Shown: positions 1 to 8,939, counted from the first letter of the stretch. The stretch: DNA of 32,222 nt from Geobacteraceae bacterium (GCA_028683595.1 JAQUHM010000004.1:1-32222); one strand, 5' to 3'. The notes: generated by a model from the letters alone, not told the origin. Translations and numbers: made by a program.

Positions 1-790
1 CAATAATTTCAGCTTTATACTCTTCAACAAGTGCTGCAATTGTTGGTTCATTACTTTTAATTGAAAAAGAGAGTTTCATTAATTTCTCTTTTCCTCTTGA
101 ATCTGTTATAGTGCGGAGATTATCGAGAATGAGCCGGTTGGAAACCCCGGTAAGCCTTTTATGCTCGACATCATCCATATGCTTGATGTCTGTCAGAACC
201 AGGTCTACATTTTCGAGAATCGAAACAAATGTTTCCCCTGGTACCGATGAGCTGGTTTCAATGGCGGTGTGAATGCCCCTTCGGCGGGATTCTTTCAACG
301 CTGCCTTGAGAAATTCCGGCTGTGCGGTCGGTTCTCCGCCAGAGAAGGTCACGCCGCCGTTGCTCTGTTCATAGAATTTGCGGTCGCGCTCGATCATCTG
401 CATCAATTCCGGCACGGAAAGATAGCGGCCAATAATGTTGATTGCCCCGGCATAGCAAAATTTTGCGCACTGGCCGCACAGGGTACAAAGTTCCCGATCA
501 ATGGCCAGTCCTGTTTCTGTCTGTCGGATAGCACCTGACGTGCATACTTCCAGGCATTTATTGCAGGCAACGCAGTTGTTCGAAACGAAGATGGTTTCCG
601 GTTTGGCGGCGAGGGATTCCGGGTTCGAACACCAGTGGCATTTCAGCGGACAACCCTTGAGGAAAACCAAGGTTCGAATACCGCCACCATCGTGAATGGC
701 AAACTTCTGAATATCAAAAACCAGCCCCTTAAGGCCTCCGCCATGATCTCCGATATGGTCGAAATCCAGGACCTTTTCTCTCCAGTTCAT
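1..790 (-). CDS. Glycyl-radical enzyme activating protein (radical SAM, two extra 4Fe-4S clusters), C-terminus truncated or altered at window edge
   Basis: Reverse-complement translation from ATG at 790: MNWREKVLDF...GLVFDIQKFAIHDGGGIRTLVFLKGCPLKCHWCSNPES (CxxxCxxC), ferredoxin motifs CVACNKCLEVC and CTLCGQCAKFC, and NGGVTFSGGEPTAQ. Adjacent to the GRE gene. Not in the ORF track because it runs off the window. Confidence 0.9.
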   Translation of the reverse strand, partial: MNWREKVLDFDHIGDHGGGLKGLVFDIQKFAIHDGGGIRTLVFLKGCPLKCHWCSNPESLAAKPETIFVSNNCVACNKCLEVCTSGAIRQTETGLAIDRELCTLCGQCAKFCYAGAINIIGRYLSVPELMQMIERDRKFYEQSNGGVTFSGGEPTAQPEFLKAALKESRRRGIHTAIETSSSVPGETFVSILENVDLVLTDIKHMDDVEHKRLTGVSNRLILDNLRTITDSRGKEKLMKLSFSIKSNEPTIAALVEEYKAEII

Positions 791-873
791 GGTTGTTCTC
801 CAGGTTTTCGTTGGTTCCATCCTTCCTCACCCATGACTGAGAAGGAAAGGACGGTGGGTAATCATATGAGGTG

Positions 874-907
874 AGACCTGCCAGGTTTTCGAAAACCTGG
901 CAGGTCT
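874..907. repeat. Dispersed palindrome copy 1 (34 bp, perfect)
   Basis: agacctgccaggttttc|gaaaacctggcaggtct, perfect self-complement; intergenic between GRE stop and activase start. Confidence 0.9.
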
Positions 908-914
908 TTATTCA

Positions 915-3314
915 TTAGAAAACCTGCTCGGTGCGGGAGATGATATCGTCCTGCAGCGACTTGTCGAGGGCCGTAAAGAACGCACTGTAGCCCGCCACAC
1001 GCACCACCAGGCTCTGATAATCGTCCGGCTTCTTCTGGGCTTCGAGCAGAGTGTTGCGATCTATCACGTTGTACTGCACATGGAACCCACCGTTTTTGAA
1101 ATAGGTTTCGGTAATTGCAATAAGGTTGCGCAAACCCTCCTCACCCTTTACGGCATTGGGATGGAATTTCTGGTTGAGAAGGGTACCGTTGGAAGTGACT
1201 TCATGGTCAAGCTTGGCCACAGAGTTAACCGTTGCGGTCGGACCCGAGATATCGAAGCCGCCGATGGGGGAAACGCCGTCGGCCAGGGGAGTTCCTTTTT
1301 TGCGGCCGTCCGGAGTCGCTCCGACAACACAGCCTAAAGGCACATTGGCGGATGCCGGATAGAGACCGGGCTGGAACTGGCCGCCACGCGGGTTACGGTA
1401 CTTGTTGACTTCGCGGCAGTAGATGTTGGCCGACTCGACGGCAATTTCATCTGCGTAGTCATCATCGTTGCCGTACTTGGGAGCACGGTTGATAAGCATC
1501 TGGCGGATTTCTTCAGCTCCTTCGAAGTCCTTGTCAAGGATCTCCTTGAGTTCCGACAGGCTAATTGCTTTATCGTCGAAACAGAGCTTCTTGATGGCAG
1601 TCAGGGAATCCCCGGCGTTGGCTACGCCAACCCCCTGCGGGCCGCTGAAGTTGTAGATGGCGCCGCCTTCCTGGAGCGACTTGCCGCGACCGATGCAGTC
1701 TTCGACCAGACTGGAAAGGAAAGGCAAGGGTACATTTTGACCGTGAGCCAGATCGACCATATTATCAGCGTGGCACATTAGGCCAACGAAATATTCCATC
1801 TGCTTGGTGTAGGCAGCCATGACGTCGTCGAAGGTCTGCATCTCGGTTATCACACCGGTCTGCGGACCTACCTGGATGCCGGTGCGCGGGTCATAGCCGT
1901 TATTGAGGACCAGCTCGACGACTTTGGCCATGTTGAAGAAGGCAGCATCGTGCCAGCCTTCGGTCTTGCCGCCCACCTGGGGTTCGACGCAACCGATGAT
2001 GCCGTAGTCGCGGGCGTCTTCCAGGGTTAAGCCACGGGACAGCAAGGCCGGAATGATGGTGCGGTCGCTGAAGTAGGCAGGCACGCCCAGGCCCATGCGG
2101 CTGACCTCGGCGGATTTCATATAGAGCACGTCAGGAGTCCCTTCATGGATACGGATCGACAGGGAGGGGGCGTAGAGCTTGGTGTTGGCCGCTGCCTGCA
2201 GCAACATCAGGGACAGTTCGTTGGTAGCGTCCTTGCCTTCGCGGTCCTGGCCGCCGACGATGATGTTCATGAACATCGGGTAACCGGCAAAAGCCATGGT
2301 TGAAGTTTCGTCGCGCACCTTGTTCAGTCCATTTAGTTTGAGCCACATCAGATCGAGCAGTTCCTGGGCTTTTTCAGGCGGTATGGAGCCTTTGCTGGCT
2401 TCGTAGAAGGGATAGCAGTACTGGTCGAAGCGCATCGGGGATATGGAGTGGCCGTTGGATTCCAGCTGGATGACCAGGTGGATAAACCAGAAAGATTGTA
2501 CCGCTTCCGGGAAGGTTTCCGCCGGTTCGGCCGGAACCTTGCGGCAGATTCGTGCGATTTCCAGCAGTTCGGCCTTGCGGGCGGCATCTTCTTCGACTGC
2601 GGCGAGGCGCTCGGCTTCATCAGCATAGCGGTTGGCGAAGGCGATTACTGCTTTGTTGGCGATGATAGTCGATTCCAGAAAGTGCAGGGACTTCATCTGG
2701 TGCGCATCGGCATAATCGAATTTCTCCTTGGCTTTTTCCGCTTCGGCAATGACGCTGTTCAGACCTTCGCGCATGACCTTGCCGTAGTTGGCCGAAATGT
2801 GGCCGACGCCGTTGAAGTAGTAGTTGCCAACGGTGTAGACGACTGCGTTCTGGGCGTCGAGGGCTTCCGGTTTCATCAAAGCGGTAGCGATCTCTTGGTT
2901 GGTCTTGCCTTTCCAGTAGGGGAAAACATCTTTACGCAGGGTCTGCTTGACATCTTCGCTGATCAGAAAGACGTCGGCCGAGCGCTTTGCAAGGCAGTCG
3001 AGTTCTGCTTCCAGCCACTCGCAGGAAAATTCGGGATACACGGGGGCAGAGCGGGGCATGCTGCTCTGATTGCCGACGATCAGTTCATCGTCGTCGATGA
3101 AGATTGACATTCCCATGAGGATTTTTTCAAGCGCCTTGGCACGACGAGTACTCATGGGAAGACCTTCGGTTTCCTTGTAAGATTCGGTGATGAGCTTGGC
3201 CCGTTCGGCGCAGATTTCCGGAGTAGTGGCCACAAATCTGGCCTTGATTTTCTCGATCCGTTCGCTGGGACCGAAGGTAGCAACGGATGGATCTAAACTC
3301 AGTTTGCGTGACAT
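915..3314 (-). CDS. dhaB1: Glycyl radical enzyme, B12-independent glycerol/1,2-propanediol dehydratase type
   Basis: Gly-radical motif RVAGYSAFF (G775); GCVEP with C442/E444; H172 in GHISANYG; H289-S290 in NGHSISP; D456. These match the C. butyricum glycerol dehydratase active-site set (H164, H281, S282, C433, E435, D447, G763) with a near-constant offset. RBS TTAGGAGGAA upstream of ATG. Confidence 0.88.
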   Translation of the reverse strand: MSRKLSLDPSVATFGPSERIEKIKARFVATTPEICAERAKLITESYKETEGLPMSTRRAKALEKILMGMSIFIDDDELIVGNQSSMPRSAPVYPEFSCEWLEAELDCLAKRSADVFLISEDVKQTLRKDVFPYWKGKTNQEIATALMKPEALDAQNAVVYTVGNYYFNGVGHISANYGKVMREGLNSVIAEAEKAKEKFDYADAHQMKSLHFLESTIIANKAVIAFANRYADEAERLAAVEEDAARKAELLEIARICRKVPAEPAETFPEAVQSFWFIHLVIQLESNGHSISPMRFDQYCYPFYEASKGSIPPEKAQELLDLMWLKLNGLNKVRDETSTMAFAGYPMFMNIIVGGQDREGKDATNELSLMLLQAAANTKLYAPSLSIRIHEGTPDVLYMKSAEVSRMGLGVPAYFSDRTIIPALLSRGLTLEDARDYGIIGCVEPQVGGKTEGWHDAAFFNMAKVVELVLNNGYDPRTGIQVGPQTGVITEMQTFDDVMAAYTKQMEYFVGLMCHADNMVDLAHGQNVPLPFLSSLVEDCIGRGKSLQEGGAIYNFSGPQGVGVANAGDSLTAIKKLCFDDKAISLSELKEILDKDFEGAEEIRQMLINRAPKYGNDDDYADEIAVESANIYCREVNKYRNPRGGQFQPGLYPASANVPLGCVVGATPDGRKKGTPLADGVSPIGGFDISGPTATVNSVAKLDHEVTSNGTLLNQKFHPNAVKGEEGLRNLIAITETYFKNGGFHVQYNVIDRNTLLEAQKKPDDYQSLVVRVAGYSAFFTALDKSLQDDIISRTEQVF

Positions 3315-3854
3315 GGTTTGTTCCTCCTAAATTTTTGTTGAGTTACGTGTGCGTTTCCGTCTACCACGATACAGACCGCCGGGTTTTATATATGAATCAG
3401 TGTGCAGGGCAACGGCTAGCCCCTTGCGATCTTTGCTCACTATTTGATAAAACCGTTCGCCAAGTTGAGAAGCAGGGCTCTCAGAGCAACGGCGCCTGTT
3501 GGTGGGTCCACATGACTGCTTCTACCGTTGTCCATGATTGTGCGGGCCATCAATCCCTGCAGCAGTCCTGCCAGACTGGAAATTTCTGTATTTCTCTGGA
3601 CCCTAACTGCAGGCCAAGAAGTCTCCCCGCTGCAATGCCCCAGGCACGACGAAAGCACCGGCAGCAGAGATGAACTCTTTAGCCAGCATGGGATCCAAAA
3701 TATTTTTCTCCTGCACCATAATAAAATTTTAACAGTGCTTCACCAATCGTAGACTACCTCTGCCGTTTACGAAGCGATTTTTTGCGCGCACTATACTTAT
3801 AATAAAGAAACCTGTTTGTAACAATCGCTAGAAGACGCCAATTCTTGTCCCCTT

Positions 3855-3881
3855 AAATAGTGATATTGGTCCTCACTATTT
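3855..3881. promoter_or_regulatory. Dyad AAATAGTG-N11-CACTATTT in the GRE/PocR-kinase divergent intergenic region
   Basis: Perfect 8-bp arms; TCACTATTT also occurs as a direct copy within 3436-3445. Confidence 0.4.
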
Positions 3882-4026
3882 CCGGAGAACATATTTCACT
3901 TTCTTGATGACATGGCTTATGCTATTAATAATTAAAGAGAAAATACGAAACGGGCAGGTTTTTGTTGCTGTACGGTGAGAAAGTTCTGCAAGACTTTCAT
4001 AGCAGCAGGAGGCGGAAGGAAGAGGA

Positions 4027-5688
4027 ATGGCTCGTAAGAAAATACAAATCCTTGATCTTATCGATAAAGAAATTCTCGAGGAAATCGTCCAGGATTTTAC
4101 TAAGGCGACGCAAGTGGCGTCGGTCCTGGTGGATTTGGACGGTCAGCCTATCACCCAGGAGCACAATTTCACCAGGTTCTGCAAAGAGTATTGCCGCTCG
4201 ACTCCGGAAGGACGCGCACGCTGTTATGCAAGTGACCGGTTCGGCGGTGAAGAAGGGAAGAAAACCGACAGGCCTTTTATTTATCAATGCTTGAATGCCG
4301 GACTTATGGACAGTGCCACACCAATTATCGTAGAAGGCTACCACGTGGCAACCCTGGTTATGGGACAGGCACTGACGAGGCCTCTTTCCATTGAAGAGGT
4401 TGTGGATAGGGCAAAGGAAATCGGCATACAGGATATCGGAGGGTATCTCCGTGCCCTACAAGAAATACCGGTGATGAGTTATGAAAGACTTCAGTCGGTG
4501 GTAAACCTCATGTGCACCATCGCAAAAACCATCAGTTCACTGGCAATTCAGAAATACCTGTCGCAGAAAGCCTATCAGAAAAACGTGCATAACATCATCA
4601 ACAGCGTTTCAGAGGCCATAATATCTACCGATACTACTGGAAACGTTACTTTGATCAACAAGGCGACGGCCACCATGTTGGGCCGTGACCCCCTGTCGAT
4701 CGTCGGACAACCGATCTTCGATCTTTTCGCCAATCCCGAGGCCTTTCGCGAATTTCTGGTTACGAGAAAGGATCCTGATAGTTACGACACTCCGCCGGTG
4801 TTTGATGTGCTTAAACCCAATGGCCAGATCTTTTATGCCCAGGCCTCCTGTCAGGATATTTATCTCACCAAGAAGCAAACGATGGGACTGGTAATCGTGT
4901 TGCGCGATGTAACGCAGGAAAAAGAAATCGAAAAGATGAAGGAAGATCTGATCGGCATGCTGACCCACGATATGGGCAATCCGATCCTCTCTATCCAGAG
5001 GGTGCTGGAATTGATGCTGGACGGCCATCTGGGTTCTCTCAACGAGAGGGGCAAGGATCTTGTTTCCCTGGCTGTGAACTCGACCCACAAATTGTCCGGG
5101 ATGTTAGCGAACTTTCTTGATATTTTTCTTGACGAAAGTACCGGCCTTACCCTCTACCTGGTCCCAGGGAATATGGACTCCACCCTTGTAGAAAGTATCC
5201 AGCAAGTCGGTTTCTCGGCAGACGACAAGAAAATCACCATTCACTTCCAACCAGGCAGTGCCGGGGTCTGCACGCTTGCCGACTGGAACCGTTTTCAGCG
5301 AACCTGCGTCAATCTGCTGGAAAACGCCATCCGCTTCAGCCCGGTGGGAAGTGAAATCTTTGTCAAGGCCAAGCAGAAACACAGCAAGAAACAGGGGGAT
5401 TTCATCCTGGTGACTATCGATGACCAAGGCAAGGGCATCGATCAGGATAAACAGACCGTTATTTTTGAGAAGTTTTATACCACCAGCGCCCAGGACGGCT
5501 ATGTACGACGCGGGGTGGGGTTGGGACTGACCTTCAGCAAGCTGGTCGTGGAAGCCCATGGTGGGGAAATCTGGGTGGAGTCGCCCTATCAGGACGACGC
5601 AGGGGCGGAGATAACGGGAGGGCGCTTCCGTTTCCGGCTTCCTGTGGAAGCGTCGGGCACCGGTAGTCCAGAGGAGGAAGGGCCATGA
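4027..5688 (+). CDS. Sensor histidine kinase with N-terminal PocR ligand-binding domain, PAS domain, HisKA and HATPase_c
   Basis: PocR-like FTRFCKEYCRSTPEGRARCYASDRFGGEEG...RPFIYQCLNAGLMDSATPIIVEGYHVATLVMGQ; PAS region; H-box MLTHDMGNPILS; G-box RRGVGLGLTFSKLVVEAHGGEIWVES. Confidence 0.9.
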   Translation: MARKKIQILDLIDKEILEEIVQDFTKATQVASVLVDLDGQPITQEHNFTRFCKEYCRSTPEGRARCYASDRFGGEEGKKTDRPFIYQCLNAGLMDSATPIIVEGYHVATLVMGQALTRPLSIEEVVDRAKEIGIQDIGGYLRALQEIPVMSYERLQSVVNLMCTIAKTISSLAIQKYLSQKAYQKNVHNIINSVSEAIISTDTTGNVTLINKATATMLGRDPLSIVGQPIFDLFANPEAFREFLVTRKDPDSYDTPPVFDVLKPNGQIFYAQASCQDIYLTKKQTMGLVIVLRDVTQEKEIEKMKEDLIGMLTHDMGNPILSIQRVLELMLDGHLGSLNERGKDLVSLAVNSTHKLSGMLANFLDIFLDESTGLTLYLVPGNMDSTLVESIQQVGFSADDKKITIHFQPGSAGVCTLADWNRFQRTCVNLLENAIRFSPVGSEIFVKAKQKHSKKQGDFILVTIDDQGKGIDQDKQTVIFEKFYTTSAQDGYVRRGVGLGLTFSKLVVEAHGGEIWVESPYQDDAGAEITGGRFRFRLPVEASGTGSPEEEGP

Positions 5689-6335
5689 ATGAAACACCTC
5701 CCATAACAGTTTTCATTGCGGACGACCATCCCATCCTGAGGATCGGCCTGAAACTCTATCTCGAATCGAAGCAGCACATTAAAATAGCGGGCGAAGCCGA
5801 AAACGGTTTTGACGCTGTCAATGCAATCACCAGTAATCCGCCGGATATCGTGCTTATGGATATTGACATGCCCGGTCTTTCGGGAATCGAAGCCATCCGT
5901 GTCTTACGAAAAACGCTGCCTGACCTGAAAATTATCGTACTTTCCACCTACTCGAAAAAAGAGTATGTTCAGGAAGCGATGCTCGAAGGGGCAAGCGGCT
6001 ATGTGGCCAAAAACACCAAAACCGATGAGCTGATCAAAATCATAGAAGACTTTGCCGAAGGGCGAGAGTGCAATTCGCCGTATCTTTTAAATCAGGCAGT
6101 AAAATGGCAAAAGGTGAAGGACGAAAACAGAGATGAATGTGAGCACTGCCTGACCAAAACGGAAGTCCGGGTTTTAAAAAATATCGCTCAAGGGAAAACT
6201 AACAGTGAAATTGCTGAGATAAATTTTGTCAGTATCGAAACTATCAAAACCCATGTGCAGAGGGTCTTCAAGAAACTCGGAGTCGGAAACCGTATGGAAG
6301 CCGTAGCCTTGGCGCGGGAAAAGCATATCATTTGA
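5685..6335 (+). CDS. NarL/LuxR-family response regulator (REC + HTH)
   Basis: REC DDHPILRIGL...VLMDIDMPG...VLSTYSKK; HTH LTKTEVRVLKNIAQGKTNSEIAEINFVSIETIKTHVQRVFKKLGVGNR; overlaps the kinase stop by 4 bp (ATGA). Confidence 0.95.
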   Translation: MNETPPITVFIADDHPILRIGLKLYLESKQHIKIAGEAENGFDAVNAITSNPPDIVLMDIDMPGLSGIEAIRVLRKTLPDLKIIVLSTYSKKEYVQEAMLEGASGYVAKNTKTDELIKIIEDFAEGRECNSPYLLNQAVKWQKVKDENRDECEHCLTKTEVRVLKNIAQGKTNSEIAEINFVSIETIKTHVQRVFKKLGVGNRMEAVALAREKHII

Positions 6336-6457
6336 CATTTTTAAAACATCTTTGAACAATTTTTGAACCGCAAAGAATGCCATGAAAGAGCTTCCTGTTT
6401 TGTAGCCGTTACGTCTTTGCGGAGAAAGTACCGTTTTGAGGAAACAAAAAAACCCTC

Positions 6458-6482
6458 CGCAACCACGCTCCGTGGGGTTGCG
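6458..6482 (-). terminator. Possible hairpin with minus-strand T-run
   Basis: cgcaaccacg-ctc-cgtggGGgttgcg, with aaaaaaa on the + strand at its left (T-run on - strand). Confidence 0.3.
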
Positions 6483-6510
6483 AAATACACCTAGCTGACA
6501 CCGGAGCATT

Positions 6511-8307
6511 ATGCATTTCGGCGGTATCTATGAAGACGAAATAGTCGGCAAAGCCTACGATCGAAAACTTCTGGGCAGGTTTCTCCGCTACCTGCGCCCC
6601 TACCGGTGGCTGGTTGTCTGGAGCCTGCTGCTGTTGCCCCTGATCGCAGCGGCTAAACTTGCCCAGCCCTGGCTCATCAAGATTGCCATCGACAGCCATA
6701 TCACCGTTGGCAAAATGGCAGGACTTCCCCTGCTGTCGTTCTGGTACTTTGCCCTTATCATTGCCGACGGACTCCTGACCTACCTGGAAATCTATCTCCT
6801 GCAGTACTTGGGACAAAAGGTCATGTTTGATCTCCGGATGGAGCTTTTCTCCCACATCCAGGGCCTTTCCTCGTCCTTGATGGACAGGACCCCCACCGGC
6901 AGCCTCGTGACACGGGTAACGAGCGATGTGGAGGTTCTTGGAGAGATGTTCACCGCCGGCATCATCTCCATTGTCGGCGACATCCTCGTGCTGGTGGGCA
7001 TTGTGGGTCTCATGCTGTGGATGAATCTGAAGCTTTCTCTGGTCACCTTCATCGTGCTGCCGATGCTCCTTTATATCGTCTTCACCTTTCGCCTCAGGAT
7101 GCGCAAATCCTTTCGGGAGGTGCGGGCCCGCCTGTCCAACCTCAACTCCTTTCTGGCCGAAAGTATCGGCGGCATGGCGGTGGTGCAACTCTTCAATCGT
7201 CAAAGAACCGAGCAAAAAGAATTCACCAGGCTCAACGCCTCTTACCGGGACGCAAACCTTCCGGTCATCACCTGGGACGCGGCACTTTTTGCCTCCGTGG
7301 AAGCCCTGTCATCGGTTGCAGTTGGCCTCATCATCTGGTACGGAGGAGGGGAAATCATCCGCGGCACCCTGACCTTCGGCGCCTTGGTTGCCTTCATCCA
7401 GTACATGGAAAAGTTTTTTTCGCCTATCCGTGATCTTTCCGCCAAATATTCTATCATGCAGGGAGCAATGGCCGCACTGGAGAGGATCTTCGGGCTGCTG
7501 GACGTGGAAAAAAAGGGAGAGAATGTTCAACGAAAAGAAGACCTGCCAGGTTTTCAAAATCTGGCAGGTCTGGATTCCGCCATTGAAACCATCGAATTTC
7601 GTGATGTCTGGTTTGCCTATAAAGACGAAGATTACGTGCTGAAAGGATTCAACCTCAAGATCCGGCGGGGAGAAAAGATCGCCCTGGTCGGTGAAACAGG
7701 CGGCGGAAAAACCACCGTTACCCGTCTTCTGTCCAGATTTTACGAGGTTAACCGGGGAAGCATTCTCATCAATGATTGTGAAATCCGGAAGATTCCGCTT
7801 CCCGAATTACGGGGGAGGATCGGCGTAGTTCTCCAGGAACCGTTCCTGTTCAGCGGCTCGCTGGAACACAATATAACCCTCGGAGATGAGGGCGCGCACC
7901 GAAGGATGGAAGAAGCCGCAGCAATGGTGGGAGCAGACCGCTTCATCTTACACCTCCCGAAAGGTTTCTCCGAGGAGGTACGGGAAAGGGGGGTGAATTT
8001 TTCGGTGGGCGAACGGCAGCTCATCTCCTTTGCCCGGGCGGTTGCCTTTGATCCGGAGGTCCTGGTGCTTGACGAAGCCACTTCCAGTGTCGACACGGCC
8101 AGCGAACGTCTGATCCAGGAAGGTCTGCAGGGTCTTCTGACAGGGCGAACCTCCCTGGTGGTTGCCCACCGGCTCTCAACGGTGCGGGACGCGGACCGGA
8201 TCGTGGTCATCCACAAGGGGGAAAAAGCGGAAGAGGGGAGTCATGATGAGTTGATGGCGCGCCAGGGGCTCTACTACCGTCTCTATCAGCTGCAGTTCAA
8301 AGACTGA
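6511..8307 (+). CDS. ABC exporter, fused TMD-NBD (MsbA/lipid or multidrug exporter family)
   Basis: Six-TM type N-terminus; Walker A GETGGGKTT; signature NFSVGERQ; Walker B VLVLDEATSSVD; H-loop VAHRLST. Confidence 0.93.
   Translation: MHFGGIYEDEIVGKAYDRKLLGRFLRYLRPYRWLVVWSLLLLPLIAAAKLAQPWLIKIAIDSHITVGKMAGLPLLSFWYFALIIADGLLTYLEIYLLQYLGQKVMFDLRMELFSHIQGLSSSLMDRTPTGSLVTRVTSDVEVLGEMFTAGIISIVGDILVLVGIVGLMLWMNLKLSLVTFIVLPMLLYIVFTFRLRMRKSFREVRARLSNLNSFLAESIGGMAVVQLFNRQRTEQKEFTRLNASYRDANLPVITWDAALFASVEALSSVAVGLIIWYGGGEIIRGTLTFGALVAFIQYMEKFFSPIRDLSAKYSIMQGAMAALERIFGLLDVEKKGENVQRKEDLPGFQNLAGLDSAIETIEFRDVWFAYKDEDYVLKGFNLKIRRGEKIALVGETGGGKTTVTRLLSRFYEVNRGSILINDCEIRKIPLPELRGRIGVVLQEPFLFSGSLEHNITLGDEGAHRRMEEAAAMVGADRFILHLPKGFSEEVRERGVNFSVGERQLISFARAVAFDPEVLVLDEATSSVDTASERLIQEGLQGLLTGRTSLVVAHRLSTVRDADRIVVIHKGEKAEEGSHDELMARQGLYYRLYQLQFKD
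7539..7571. repeat. Dispersed palindrome copy 2 (33 bp), inside the ABC exporter CDS
   Basis: agacctgccaggtttt-c-aaaatctggcaggtct, one arm mismatch; in-frame codons 344-354 read DLPGFQNLAGL. Confidence 0.9.
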
Positions 8308-8311
8308 CGGA

Positions 8312-8329
8312 TTCCCGTTATCACGGGAA
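8312..8329. terminator. Hairpin 1 in the convergent region (ttcccg ... cgggaa)
   Basis: Inverted repeat just after the ABC exporter stop. Confidence 0.45.
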
Positions 8330-8368
8330 AAGAGCGTGCCCGCACCTGTGCGGTGCTAACAAGCTCTT
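8330..8368. terminator. Hairpin 2 (aagagc ... gctctttt) in the convergent region
   Basis: Stem aagagc/gctctt followed by T-run on + strand; lies between convergent genes. Confidence 0.5.
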
Positions 8369-8444
8369 TTCATTGGCCATGGTTCTCGATCCCGAATAGG
8401 GACAGAAGAAATATCCACCGGAGTGAAGCTCCGCAGGAAAGCCA

Positions 8445-8792
8445 CTAGTTTTTGAATGCCTCGAATGCCTCAAGATAATTATGAAGCACCCGACTGCCCT
8501 CACCGTCGAATTCCAGAAATTCGATCCCGGCGCTGAAAGTCTTGTCATCCCGCTCTTCCGCATGCTTGACCAAACCCTTTAAGTCTACCAGGTCCTCTTC
8601 CAGACCGATCGTAATCAGCAGTACCTGGCCCGGTTCGAACTGGAGATGTGTTTCCAGCAGGATTCCTTTTTCGCTGATATTGAGAGTCCTTCCCATGGCG
8701 CGGGTTACTATCTCTCCCTTTTCATCAACGAGAACATAGTCGAGCAGATTCAGTGACTCCATCCGTACATAGCGTCGATCGCTGTTGCTCAT
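8445..8792 (-). CDS. PilZ-domain protein (putative c-di-GMP binding)
   Basis: RRYVRMESLNLLDY...GRTLNISEKGILLET...FSAGIEFLEF. Confidence 0.8.
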   Translation of the reverse strand: MSNSDRRYVRMESLNLLDYVLVDEKGEIVTRAMGRTLNISEKGILLETHLQFEPGQVLLITIGLEEDLVDLKGLVKHAEERDDKTFSAGIEFLEFDGEGSRVLHNYLEAFEAFKN

Positions 8793-8939
8793 CCTTTCCC
8801 CCTCTATGGTAAATCCGAAATATCCGGTTGAAAATGTCTATCGCTTGCAACAGATGGCATCCGAAATTTGTGAACTCTTGATGACGTACGAACATGACTC
8901 AAAAAAACATCAGTTTCATATACCACATTTTTTCCTGCC

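Noticed and set aside
2448-3107. 219-aa + strand ORF opposite the GRE
   Set aside because: Antisense shadow ORF; the GRE on the other strand has intact active-site motifs
3390-3425. GG-N10-GC sigma54-like spacing upstream of the GRE (minus strand ggggctagccgttgcc)
   Set aside because: Weak match to TGGCAC-N5-TTGCA and no sigma54 activator (AAA+) nearby; the adjacent regulator is NarL-type
3385-3440. GEMM/c-di-GMP-riboswitch-like string (gtgcagggcaacggctagccccttgcg)
   Set aside because: Only a short CAGGGCAA similarity; the second conserved stem and tetraloop receptor are not recognisable, and no suitably placed gene follows on that strand
6409-7215. 268-aa minus-strand ORF opposite the ABC exporter
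   Set aside because: Low-complexity His/Gln/Asp-rich shadow ORF antisense to a well-supported CDS
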